Below are positions 15,080 through 23,389 of a stretch of DNA of 35,741 nt, piece after piece. Below the pieces are notes generated by a model. That model was not told where the DNA came from, ran no database searches, and saw only the letters and a list, made by a program, of their open reading frames with translations. Numbering within the stretch: position 1 is the stretch's first letter; the number at the start of each line of letters is the position of its first letter. The stretch comes from Nitrososphaerales archaeon (GTDB lineage Archaea; Thermoproteota; Nitrososphaeria; Nitrososphaerales; UBA183), in assembly GCA_030045755.1 (NCBI GenBank), contig JASIEW010000067.1, forward strand, positions 1-35,741, read 5' to 3'. The position numbers and the translations under genes are program-made.

Positions 15080-17112
15080 TTGAGCTCCCTGACTTCGGTC
15101 GCGCCGTGCACCGCCTGGACCGTGATGACATGGGCGCTCTTGTCGAAGACCGTGAGTATCGAGGGCGTGATTACGAGGTACTGCGAGGCCTCGCGCTGCC
15201 TCATCTGGCCGAGAATCATCTTGAACATCGCCTCCCTGTTCTTCGGGTCCATGTGGATGTCGAACTCGTCCATCGCCCGGAGGGGCGAAACTATCCTCGC
15301 CTGGAGAGAGAGTATGAAAGCCATCAGAGCCACGGAGCGTTCCCCCCCGCTCTGTGTGAAAGGGTCGAGGGTCGTGGGAGAGCCTCCCCTGAAGCCTACG
15401 TAGAGGTCGATGCCCGCGTCGTCGACTTCTGCGCCTTCCTCGAACTTCACGAATCCGTTCGCGTCCGCCGCGCCCAGCACCGTCCTGTAAGGCATGTCTA
15501 TGGACTCGACCAGGTCCTCGATCGCGCGCCTCCATACGCCTCTCCTCGCCTCAAGCTCCGAGAGCATGGCCCTCTTGTTCTCCTGCAGCTGCGACAACCT
15601 TAGCTTGAGCTCCTCGATGTTGCCCGAGTAGTCATTGTAGATTTTCTCGGCGTCGTCAGGCACGTCCTGCATCTTCTGGATGTGGGCGGAGACGAGCTTG
15701 AGCTCCTCTGAGACTTCGTAGGGCTGCCTGAGAGTCTCGACTCGGGCCCCGGCCTTTTCCAAGTCTGGTGCCATCTTCTCCAGCTCGGCCCTGTATTCCC
15801 TGGCGCTTCTTTCGAGGTCGTGTAGGTCAGACTCCGTGACCTTCGCCCTGTACGTGAGCACCTCGAATTTCACTCTGAACGAGACATAGCTCTCCATCGT
15901 TCTTGTCACGAGCTCGTCTATCCTTCCAATGTCCTGTTGCAGGGACGAGACCTCCCTGTCCAGTTCTCCTCTCCGTCTTTGGGCGTCGTCCTCCGCCGAA
16001 GAGCTCTTTCGTTCCATGTAGGAGACGACTTCCTTCAATCTGGCCGCGGACTTCTCCGAGCCAGAGGAAGTCAGGTTTTGGACCGCGCTCGACAGGCTTG
16101 CCAAGTCATCCTTCATGCCTTTGTAGACGGACTTGGCGGACTCGTCCTTCGCCTTCTCAGCCTCGGCCCTTACGAGCGCGCCGTACAGCTTTCTGAGCTC
16201 GACCTGCTTGTCGAGCAGGGTCTCGTGTGTCTGACCTGCATCCTTCTCGGCCTCGGCTTGCTGCGACTTCAGGTCGTCGAGGGTTCGGGTCTTTGTCTTG
16301 ACCTTCTCCTCGACGGACTCGAGCGACTTCGTGAGTTTTGCCTCGCTGCTCCAGAGAAGCTCCTTGGCCAGGAGGCCACGGTGCTCAATGAGCCTTCTCT
16401 TCTCTTGATACCTGTCGTAGATTTGCTTCCAGTATTCGAGGGCCTGGTTCGCGTTGTCGATGAGCTGCAGGAGCGAACTCTCCTCGCCCACCAGTCCGCT
16501 AAGCTCCTGCTCGGCCTGGAGGATCCGCTGCCTGTACTCCGAGAATCCGACCGCCTCTTCCACCATCCTCAGGCGCTCCTGGGGAGTTACCGCCCCCAGT
16601 TCCTCTATCATCCCCTGATGCATTATGATGAGGAGGTTGTCCGGGTTGATGCCGAACTCCTTGAGGAGTCTGACCACCTCGCTCTTGTCGATTTCTTTGT
16701 AGTCCGCTTCGAACCAGTAGGAGCCGTCGCGTCTAAGATAACGGCTCAGCATGAACGTGTCGGACTTCGAATACGGGATGGGCCGCCTGCCGCTCTTGGG
16801 AGAGTTGTCGAAGACAAGCGAGACCCTCGCGATGTCTTTCCCCCGCCTTATGAGGTCGGAGAGCTTCCGCGACCGCTCGGTGTAGGCCTGTCCGAAGGCT
16901 ACCGATATGGCCAACAGGACCGAAGACTTCCCGGCGCCGTTGGGACCGACGATGAGGTTGAGCCCCCCTCGGAGTGGGACTCTGGCGTATTCGTAGCTCA
17001 TGAAGTTCTCAAGAATGATTTCTTTCACCGTCGTGAGGTGGACGGGCCTCTCTTTGGAGACCTCTTCGACGCGCTTCGACAAGACTCTGGACGCAAGTTC
17101 GACGACGCGCAT
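15076..17112 (-). CDS. Compact Smc5/6-like ATPase
   Basis: 678 residues from ATG 17112 (an in-frame TAA precedes it). The N-head has KEIILENFMSYEYARVPL and Walker A GPNGAGKSS (about 56-64). The middle (about 190-530) is heptad-like coiled coil. The C-head has signature QSGGERS (about 587-593), Walker B in SPLRAMDEFDIHMDPKNRE, and SQYLVITPSIL near the end. The stretches NFMSYE, GIDLYVGFRGG before the signature, DEFD-MD-NRE and SQYxxITP are typical of Smc5/Smc6 heads rather than Rad50 or condensin Smc. It is about 60 percent of normal SMC length; I see no hinge-like domain in the coil and no Cys residue, so no zinc hook. It probably entraps or tethers DNA with the kleisin and KITE encoded downstream. 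Confidence 0.85.
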   Translation of the reverse strand: MRVVELASRVLSKRVEEVSKERPVHLTTVKEIILENFMSYEYARVPLRGGLNLIVGPNGAGKSSVLLAISVAFGQAYTERSRKLSDLIRRGKDIARVSLVFDNSPKSGRRPIPYSKSDTFMLSRYLRRDGSYWFEADYKEIDKSEVVRLLKEFGINPDNLLIIMHQGMIEELGAVTPQERLRMVEEAVGFSEYRQRILQAEQELSGLVGEESSLLQLIDNANQALEYWKQIYDRYQEKRRLIEHRGLLAKELLWSSEAKLTKSLESVEEKVKTKTRTLDDLKSQQAEAEKDAGQTHETLLDKQVELRKLYGALVRAEAEKAKDESAKSVYKGMKDDLASLSSAVQNLTSSGSEKSAARLKEVVSYMERKSSSAEDDAQRRRGELDREVSSLQQDIGRIDELVTRTMESYVSFRVKFEVLTYRAKVTESDLHDLERSAREYRAELEKMAPDLEKAGARVETLRQPYEVSEELKLVSAHIQKMQDVPDDAEKIYNDYSGNIEELKLRLSQLQENKRAMLSELEARRGVWRRAIEDLVESIDMPYRTVLGAADANGFVKFEEGAEVDDAGIDLYVGFRGGSPTTLDPFTQSGGERSVALMAFILSLQARIVSPLRAMDEFDIHMDPKNREAMFKMILGQMRQREASQYLVITPSILTVFDKSAHVITVQAVHGATEVRELK

Positions 17113-17176
17113 TTAGACATTGCGCGGATTTTCTGTCACTTCCCAGACACTTTCACCTCTCCCTCTCTCCCGAGGC

Positions 17177-17183
17177 CTTAAAT
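17177..17183 (+). promoter_or_regulatory. TATA box for the second helicase
   Basis: CTTAAAT on the plus strand, centred 26 bases before GTG 17206. This spacing puts the transcription start at the start codon, so the message is probably leaderless. The SMC operon starts divergently at 17112, leaving a 93-base shared control region. Confidence 0.5.
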
Positions 17184-17205
17184 CGCGAAGGGCGCCCGCG
17201 GCCAA

Positions 17206-20052
17206 GTGTTGTCGTCGGGCAGCTCCTTTGAGGCGCTCGCTCCGGCCGTCAGAGCGCTACTTGATGAGACAGGCTTCACGAATCCGACTCCGCCTCAGGC
17301 GAAGGCCTGGCCGCTGATTTCGAGGGGCGAGAACGTGCTCGTCGTCGCTCCGACAGGGTCTGGAAAGACGGAGGCCGCCCTCCTCCCGCTACTGAGCAGG
17401 CTCGTGACCGAAGGGCGCGGCGAGGGGATATCCATGCTCTACATCACGCCGATGAGGGCCCTGAACAGGGACATGCTCAGGAGGCTGCAGATATGGTGTG
17501 GGAAACTGGGCCTCAGCGTAGACATCAGGCACGGGGACACGCCCCAGAGCCAGAGGGCGAAGCAGTCGGCCCACCCCCCGGACGTGCTGGTCACTACCCC
17601 CGAGACGTTGCAGGCGATCCTCCCAGGGAGGCGGATGAGAGAGAATCTGTCCCACCTGAAGGCGGTGGTGGTCGACGAACTGCACAACCTAGTGGAGAGC
17701 AAACGTGGGGTCCAGCTTTGCGTCGGCCTCAACAGGCTCGGCAAGGTAGCGCCAGACTTCCAACTGGTCACGCTGTCCGCCACAGTCGGGAGCCCTGAAG
17801 TCGCCGCCAGATTCATCTTCGGAGACAAGAAGTGCACAGTCGTAAAGGCCGAAATTCCGAAGGAGTTCACCTACGCCATCGAGTATCCCGTGCCTGACCC
17901 TTCCAGCAAGTCTGCCGCAAGGGAGACCTACTCGGCTCCTGACCTTGCGGCTAGACTGACGAGGATCAACGACGTGATAGAGTCTCACACGTCGACCCTG
18001 ATCTTCGTGAACAGCAGGACAGTCGCCGAGATGCTTGGAGAGAAGTTGGCGAGGCTGAGGAAGGACGTGGGAGTCCACCATGGGTCGCTGCCCAGGGAGG
18101 AGAGGGAGAGGGTGGAGCAGGCGTTCAAGGACGGTCAGTTGAAGGCACTGGTCTGCACGAGCACTCTGGAACTCGGGATAGACATAGGGTCGGTCGACCT
18201 GGTCGTGCAGTACATGTCTCCAAGACAGGTGACCGGCCTCGTCCAGAGAGTGGGGCGTAGCGGCCACAGACTGGGAAGAGTGTCCAAGGGTGTCCTTCTG
18301 GCTGTGTCGGCAGACGACGTTCTCGAGTCGACGGCGAGCGTGGTGTGCGCATCGCAGGGAAGAATAGAGCCGACCAGGCCCTATTCGAACTCGTTGGACG
18401 TGCTGGCGCACCAGGTAGCGGGATACCTGATGGACTTCGAAACGATGGAAGCCGACGCGCTGTACGAGCAGGTGAGACTCGCCGCGCCATTTCGCGACCT
18501 TCCAAAGGAGAGCTTTCTCAGGACGGTCGGGTACCTCGCGGAGTTGGGGAAGATCAGGTTCGACCAGAAGCGACTGTACAGGACAAGGATGACCAGGGAC
18601 TACTACTATGAGAACCTCTCGATGATACCGGACGAGACCAGGTATCTGGTAGTTGATGTGTCGACCAACCAGACCGTGGGCATACTGGGCGAGGAGTTCG
18701 TCCTTCTTCGGGCAAAGAAGGGAGTGCATTTCATCTGCAAGGGCAAGATATGGCAGATCGAGCAGATAGCCGAAGACAGAAAGATCTACGTGACGCCTGT
18801 CGAGGACCCGCTGGCAGCGCTGCCCGGTTGGGACGGCGAGATGCTCCCCGTACCTTATGGCTTGGCAACCGAGACTGGTCGGCTCAGGCGGATGATATCT
18901 GACGCCCTTGACGCTGGAGAAGGAGCCGTGGAGAGGACACTGGAAGCGCTGCCCGGCGACCCGGCCGCCAAGGCGCTCGCGGTGGACGAGATTGCCGAGC
19001 ACAAGAAGATGGGCGCGGCCGTGCCCTCGGACAATCTGGTCCTTTTCGAAGGCTTCGGCAAGTATCTGATAGTCCACCTGTGCTTCGGGGAGTCGGTGAA
19101 CCGGACATTCGCCTATGTCTTCGAGGAAATCCTGTCCCGAAGGGGCCTTGTCAGAGTCTGGTGGCTCGATGGGTACAGGCTCCTTGTCGAGTTGACTGCG
19201 GACACGGAAGACCTCGACCTGAGAGCGATGGCCAATGAACTCACGGGACTGAAGCCCGAGGAGCTCGAGAGGACATACGCGGTGGCCGCGCAGAGGAACT
19301 TCCCGTTTCCCGCCAGGGTCAAGTACGTGGCCGAAAGGTTCGGCGCCCTGAAGAGGGGGAAGCTGATCGCCCACCCCAACCTGTGCTCTCTTCCGACGCG
19401 CTTCGAAAGGACGCCGATCTTCGAAGAAGCCCTCCAAGAGACAGGAAGGGACCTCATCGACATGGAGGCGAGCAAACGTATCTTGATGGCTGTCCAGAGA
19501 GGAGAGATTGCGGTCGAGACCTACTTGGCCGGCGACAAGCCCACGCCAATCGCGTACGGCCTGCTCTACAAGTACCTCGAAGTCCCCGAGGCCGTGGCCC
19601 CCGACTCGCTCGGCAAGTCGTCATACCAGAGGATGAAGGCGAGCATCTTCTCGACCGATGTCAGCCTGCTCTGTGTCAAGTGCGGGACCGACCAAGGAGT
19701 GGCGACGGTCGGCGAGTTAGCGGAGGAGCCCAAGTGCTCCGCATGTGGCTCGGGGCTTCTCGCGCCCTGCTACTGGGGAACGGAGAAGCTCGCCGACCTC
19801 ATCGTGAAGCGCGACGCCAAAGTGCATCTGGACGAAGAAGAGAGGGCCGAGCTCTCGAAGGCAAGGAGGTCGGCCGACCTCGTCCTGTCCTACGGGAAGA
19901 AGGCCGTAGTGGCTCTCAGCGTCTATGGAATCGGCCCTCAGACCGCTTCGAGGATATTGGCGGAGATGCACGACGACGAAGAGATATTCTACAGGGACCT
20001 GCTCGAGGCGAAGATCAGGTTCGTCACTACGAGGCAATTCTGGGGTAACTAG
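17206..20052 (+). CDS. lhr: Lhr-family superfamily 2 helicase (copy 2)
   Basis: 948 residues from GTG 17206. Motifs: VVAPTGSGKTEAALLPLLS (ATP binding), DELH box in VVDELHNLVESKRGVQL, motif III TLSATVGSPE, LIFVNSRTVAEML, and VQRVGRSGHRLG. The Lhr C-terminal region follows, with a zinc site (CVKCGTD with CSACGSG) and a last segment, SVYGIGPQTASRILAEMHD, that looks like a helix-hairpin-helix. It parallels the helicase at 10909 along its length but diverges clearly in sequence, so it is an old paralogue rather than a recent copy. It is divergent from the SMC operon and followed on the same strand by an unknown protein and a phosphoesterase. A DNA repair role is inferred. Confidence 0.93.
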   Translation: MLSSGSSFEALAPAVRALLDETGFTNPTPPQAKAWPLISRGENVLVVAPTGSGKTEAALLPLLSRLVTEGRGEGISMLYITPMRALNRDMLRRLQIWCGKLGLSVDIRHGDTPQSQRAKQSAHPPDVLVTTPETLQAILPGRRMRENLSHLKAVVVDELHNLVESKRGVQLCVGLNRLGKVAPDFQLVTLSATVGSPEVAARFIFGDKKCTVVKAEIPKEFTYAIEYPVPDPSSKSAARETYSAPDLAARLTRINDVIESHTSTLIFVNSRTVAEMLGEKLARLRKDVGVHHGSLPREERERVEQAFKDGQLKALVCTSTLELGIDIGSVDLVVQYMSPRQVTGLVQRVGRSGHRLGRVSKGVLLAVSADDVLESTASVVCASQGRIEPTRPYSNSLDVLAHQVAGYLMDFETMEADALYEQVRLAAPFRDLPKESFLRTVGYLAELGKIRFDQKRLYRTRMTRDYYYENLSMIPDETRYLVVDVSTNQTVGILGEEFVLLRAKKGVHFICKGKIWQIEQIAEDRKIYVTPVEDPLAALPGWDGEMLPVPYGLATETGRLRRMISDALDAGEGAVERTLEALPGDPAAKALAVDEIAEHKKMGAAVPSDNLVLFEGFGKYLIVHLCFGESVNRTFAYVFEEILSRRGLVRVWWLDGYRLLVELTADTEDLDLRAMANELTGLKPEELERTYAVAAQRNFPFPARVKYVAERFGALKRGKLIAHPNLCSLPTRFERTPIFEEALQETGRDLIDMEASKRILMAVQRGEIAVETYLAGDKPTPIAYGLLYKYLEVPEAVAPDSLGKSSYQRMKASIFSTDVSLLCVKCGTDQGVATVGELAEEPKCSACGSGLLAPCYWGTEKLADLIVKRDAKVHLDEEERAELSKARRSADLVLSYGKKAVVALSVYGIGPQTASRILAEMHDDEEIFYRDLLEAKIRFVTTRQFWGN

Positions 20053-20084
20053 TTGATAAACCTGGTACAAGGAGGCGGGCTGCC

Positions 20085-20768
20085 TTGGTTCTAGCCGGGA
20101 AGGTGTTCCTCGTTCGGGAAAGCTACGACATGGACACTCTCGCGGAGAAGCTGAAGTCGTTCAGAGTCGAGACGGAGACGAGCGTCGAAGAACAGGAGTT
20201 CAAACTCGTTACAGAGATAGACAACCTGAGCATTGGGAAGTCCGCGCTCGAAGGGACCTTCTCCTTTGACATGGTGTTCGTCGTGAGGCACAGGGGGAAA
20301 GCGGTGCCGGTGCCCAGGACGTACGAGGCTCCCTTCTCGTTCAACGTGCACAAGGACAGGCTCTTTCTGACTGTGTATGACAAGAAGACCAGGGCGAACA
20401 GCGCGGCTAACGAGATGAGCAAAGCAGTCTTCATGAGCCTGGGACAGGTCGTGGAGGCGAGAATCGAGCCCGAGACTCTGAGGAAGTTCCACGAAGCGAA
20501 CTTCCAGGACACGAAGGTAGTCTTCTACTCTGACGTCGACCTGCCCAACATCAGCAAACTCTCGCTCTACGGCGCGGAGCTCGGTAACACGGGACTGTAC
20601 GCGGACTACCTGACCCACGGCAAGCTTTGGTACATCGTATTCACGAGCAAGGCCTACGGCTACGTAATCGGCCTCACCAGGAACTGCATAGTCACCGCGT
20701 TCAGCAAGATGGAGTTGCCTGAATTCAAGACCTTCGTGAGCAGCCAGGTATTTCCTCTGATAGCCTAG
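20085..20768 (+). CDS. Unknown soluble protein downstream of Lhr
   Basis: 227 residues from TTG 20085, 32 bases after the helicase stop. Start choice is supported by a GGAGG ribosome-binding site at 20071-20075 with normal spacing, and a TTGATAAA sequence at 20053-20060 could also serve as TATA box. No signal peptide, membrane helix or catalytic motif is recognised. The sequence alternates strands and helices (FSFDMVFVVRHRGKAVPVP, WYIVFTSKAYGYVIGLTRN) and reads as a compact alpha/beta fold. I do not know the family. Position between a helicase and a phosphoesterase suggests, weakly, a nucleic-acid role. Confidence 0.75.
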   Translation: MVLAGKVFLVRESYDMDTLAEKLKSFRVETETSVEEQEFKLVTEIDNLSIGKSALEGTFSFDMVFVVRHRGKAVPVPRTYEAPFSFNVHKDRLFLTVYDKKTRANSAANEMSKAVFMSLGQVVEARIEPETLRKFHEANFQDTKVVFYSDVDLPNISKLSLYGAELGNTGLYADYLTHGKLWYIVFTSKAYGYVIGLTRNCIVTAFSKMELPEFKTFVSSQVFPLIA

Positions 20769-20831
20769 CTCTGCGAGACTCGCGGACCTTCAGAAGGGAT
20801 AAGTCACTCCCGCAACGAATCCGTCCTTCAA

Positions 20832-21590
20832 ATGCTCCTGATAGTGCCAGGTGAAGCCGCGCTCGTCCACTCCGACGGGGGCACTTCCACGCTTCTCATC
20901 TCAGACCTTCATCTCGGGCTCGAAAAGGAGATGGCGAGGAAGGGGTTCAGGCTGCCCGCGTACTCCGTCAAGATGGTTTCGAGAGTGCGAGACCTTGCGG
21001 AGAGGTTCGGGCCGAAGAGGGTGATGGTCCTAGGGGATGTCAAGCACAACGTGGGCAAGGTAGAGGACATAGAGTGGAGCGTCGTCCCTTGGTTCTTCGA
21101 CACGATGTTGGATCTGTTCGAGTCCGTTGGAGTAGTTCCGGGAAACCACGATGGAAACATCAAGTCGGTTCTGCCTCCTCGCGTAGTCCTGTATCCTTCG
21201 CAGGGAACCGTGATCGGGAATGGTGCGGCCAGAATCGGAGTCGCTCACGGACATGCTTGGCCATCAGAGGAGGCGATAAGGAGCAGGAACCTTGTAATCG
21301 GGCACTCCCATTTCACCTATGAAATGAAGGATGCGCTCGGCGCGAGAACCAGGGAATCAGTCTGGGTGAAGGCAGACTACCAGGTAGAAGAACTGTTGGA
21401 AGGAGCCGGCTATGACTCGAAGTCCAAGGGCAAGGGACGCCTTACGGTGATGCCACCGTTCAACAGGATGGTCGGAGGTCAGCCCATCAACCGCAGCAAG
21501 TCGTTCGAGTTTGGACCCGTTCTGTCCTCACGGTCAGTAAGCCTCCAAGACGCAGACATATTCTTGACGGATGGGACGCGTGTGACCTAG
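20832..21590 (+). CDS. Calcineurin-like metallophosphoesterase, COG1407 type
   Basis: 252 residues. The five metal-binding blocks are visible in order: ISDLHLG (about 24), LGDVKHN (about 65), VPGNHDG (about 98), AHGHAWP (about 137) and IGHSHF (about 155). GDVKH in block two is a mark of the COG1407 group, which holds archaeal phosphoesterases and the bacterial ligase-associated PdeM. It likely hydrolyses phosphodiesters, possibly on nucleic acid. Start is ATG 20832; GGATAAGT about 32 bases upstream may be its TATA box. It overlaps the end of the convergent thioredoxin gene by four bases. Bacterial PdeM is genetically linked to an Lhr helicase, as here. Confidence 0.87.
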   Translation: MLLIVPGEAALVHSDGGTSTLLISDLHLGLEKEMARKGFRLPAYSVKMVSRVRDLAERFGPKRVMVLGDVKHNVGKVEDIEWSVVPWFFDTMLDLFESVGVVPGNHDGNIKSVLPPRVVLYPSQGTVIGNGAARIGVAHGHAWPSEEAIRSRNLVIGHSHFTYEMKDALGARTRESVWVKADYQVEELLEGAGYDSKSKGKGRLTVMPPFNRMVGGQPINRSKSFEFGPVLSSRSVSLQDADIFLTDGTRVT

Positions 21591-21946
21591 ATCGTGGTCG
21601 AGTCGCTGTCTATCGCGTTTCGTATCATCCGCTCGAGAGATGCTTCGGGCACAGCCCCTATCGTCGCTTCCAGAGGCTGACCGTTCTTGAAGAGCATGAA
21701 GGTCGGGATGGAGAAGACCTGGTAACGTGACGATATGTTGATTTCATCATCCACGTTGACCTTCCCGAACACGACCCGGTCTGAGTATTTCGAAGCGAGC
21801 CTCTCGATGACAGGCTCCATCGCGATGCATGGGCCGCACCACGGGGCCCAGAAGTCCACGAGCATCAACTTCGAGCTAGAACCTATGCTGTCGAAGTTCG
21901 CTTCGGTCAGTTTGACTATCTCCTGATGACTTGTCTCCAGTGTCAT
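21587..21946 (-). CDS. Thioredoxin
   Basis: 119 residues with the classic fold and active site DFWAPWCGPCIAMEPV, the buried cis-Pro in SIPTFMLFKNG, and normal length. It reduces protein disulfides in the cytoplasm. ATG 21946; the upstream CTTAAATACG near 21981-21989 is a probable TATA box about 39 bases away. The gene is monocistronic and converges on the phosphoesterase. It could also serve as reductant for other enzymes, but no thioredoxin reductase is adjacent. Confidence 0.95.
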   Translation of the reverse strand: MTLETSHQEIVKLTEANFDSIGSSSKLMLVDFWAPWCGPCIAMEPVIERLASKYSDRVVFGKVNVDDEINISSRYQVFSIPTFMLFKNGQPLEATIGAVPEASLERMIRNAIDSDSTTI

Positions 21947-22113
21947 ATTGCAGAGTCACTCGACCAAAGTTCTTGATACGTATTTAAGATGATGTACGAA
22001 GTCGGAGACGCAAGGGTGTCGGAGTGCACCCGGGTCCTGGCGTTTCTGTCCTCTGGGAATTATCAGTCCCTCTTAAGACAACAGCTATCTAACGCATAGG
22101 CGAAACCCGCTCG

Positions 22114-22725
22114 ATGGTTTCCGACGCTGTTCTGACGATCATTGGTGTCTTGGCCACGGTCGTGCTGGCTCTGGCGGGATACTTCGTTACCTACCTCAAC
22201 AATCTGAAGCTGGAGCGTCGCAGGGCGCGGCTAGAGAGGGTCAACCGCCAGCTGAAGGAATTGTACGGACCGCTGCTTGCCTTGGTCAAGGAAGGCGAGG
22301 CTGTCTTACGTGACTTCAGGGCGGAGTTCTACCCTGGTCGTGACATCTATTGGGGAACTGAGAACGAACCAACCGAGAAAGAAGCAGCAGAATGGAGACT
22401 CTGGATATCGGAGGTCTTCATGCCCATCAACCTGCAAATCGAGAAAGTGATCATCCAAAACACCGACCTCGTGGCAGGAGGCGAGATTCCCCGCGTCTTC
22501 CTTGACTTTTGCTCTCATACTTCGGGATACAAGATTCTACTCAAGAGGTGGGACACTGGAGACTTCACCAGACACACGCCGGGCGTCCCTTTCCCGGCTG
22601 AGGAGTTCAACGAGTATGTCACGAGGGTGTATCGGTGGCTCTCAGACGAGCAGACCAGACTGCTCGTGCTTTCCGAAGATGAGAGGAGCCTTTTCGGCGC
22701 AACAAGGCCCAGTCCGAAGCCATGA
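22114..22725 (+). CDS. Membrane-anchored unknown protein
   Basis: 203 residues from ATG 22114, with a CTCTTAAGAC element about 38 bases upstream as likely promoter. Residues about 5-28 (LTIIGVLATVVLALAGYFVTY) are one membrane helix, followed by a basic helical stretch (KLERRRARLERVNRQ) that should be cytoplasmic. The rest is soluble and rich in Trp, Glu and Arg. No enzyme motif is recognised. The pattern of an N-terminal anchor and a helical 'LYGPLLAL' region resembles scattered uncharacterised proteins in bacteria and archaea. Function unknown. Confidence 0.7.
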   Translation: MVSDAVLTIIGVLATVVLALAGYFVTYLNNLKLERRRARLERVNRQLKELYGPLLALVKEGEAVLRDFRAEFYPGRDIYWGTENEPTEKEAAEWRLWISEVFMPINLQIEKVIIQNTDLVAGGEIPRVFLDFCSHTSGYKILLKRWDTGDFTRHTPGVPFPAEEFNEYVTRVYRWLSDEQTRLLVLSEDERSLFGATRPSPKP

Positions 22726-22831
22726 CAGCGGCTCTGCCAGACTGTTGAGGACTCGGTTCTCGCAAAATACGTTATTAAGATTGGACGAACTGTCGGCCAC
22801 CCTCAGATTGGGCGAAGGCGTAGTCGGAGAC

Positions 22832-23365
22832 ATGACAAAGAGGCTCGCTGAACGTGAGCCTCGCCTGAGCGGACTACGCAGTGCGGCCGTCTCTGTAGTC
22901 GTGATAGACAAGAGCGCTCCGAAGCTGCTTCTCATCAGACGGGCGGAGCGTGCGGGCGACCCTTGGTCCGGGCAGATAGCATTCCCCGGCGGCAAGTCTC
23001 AGCCTGAGGACAAGGGCATAAGGGGCACAGCCGTGAGGGAGACGTCAGAGGAGGTGGGAATCGACCTGCTCGGGTCGGCCGAATTCCTCGGGTACGGGGA
23101 GCCTATGAGGACCCACACAGGCGCCATCGAAGTCGTCCCCTGTGTTTTTCTGGCGAAAGCGGAGCTCAATGTGAGAGCCAACGAGGAAGTAGCATCCTAC
23201 AGATGGCTGGATGTCGGAAGCCTGTTGTCTCCTGACGCGAGGGTCGTGCGGAAGATTGAATCCGAAGGAAGGACGGTCGAGATGCCTGCAATCCTTGTTT
23301 CGGATTACATTGTCTGGGGGCTGACCTATAGGATCCTATCCTCTCTGCTTGGGGGCTTCGACTAG
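22832..23365 (+). CDS. Nudix hydrolase, coenzyme A pyrophosphatase-like
   Basis: About 177 residues from ATG 22832. TTG 22808 in the same frame is an alternative: a TTATTAAG box at 22772-22779 would place transcription start near 22801, which suits either. The Nudix box is in GGKSQPEDKGIRGTAVRE followed by TSEEVGI. The preceding LLLIRRAERAGDPWSGQIAF is typical of the CoA diphosphatase branch (SGQIAFPGGK). These enzymes cleave CoA or oxidised CoA to 4'-phosphopantetheine and ADP; substrate is inferred from the motif. It follows the unknown membrane-anchored gene but has its own promoter. Confidence 0.85.
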   Translation: MTKRLAEREPRLSGLRSAAVSVVVIDKSAPKLLLIRRAERAGDPWSGQIAFPGGKSQPEDKGIRGTAVRETSEEVGIDLLGSAEFLGYGEPMRTHTGAIEVVPCVFLAKAELNVRANEEVASYRWLDVGSLLSPDARVVRKIESEGRTVEMPAILVSDYIVWGLTYRILSSLLGGFD

Positions 23366-23389
23366 TAGCGGCCCCCGCGGGGACTGAGA

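Noticed and set aside
14315..15535. A 406-codon open frame covering the kleisin and 456 bases upstream
   Set aside because: The upstream part is the Smc5-like gene read in another frame and has a shadow-like composition; GTG 15079 coupled to the ATPase stop is the credible start.
10839..17112. Reading the third operon gene as ordinary ScpB and the ATPase as Rad50
   Set aside because: There is no zinc hook and no Mre11 next door; the head motifs and the MAGE-like end fit Smc5/6 better, though ScpB stays the alternative for the KITE.
22502..22831. Long N-terminal extension of the Nudix protein
   Set aside because: It overlaps the preceding gene in another frame and precedes the TTATTAAG promoter element.
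23366..23389. GC palindrome CCCCGCGGGG as a terminator between Nudix and phosphoribosyltransferase genes
   Set aside because: The perfect stem is short and there is no T run, so it is not supportable as an archaeal terminator.
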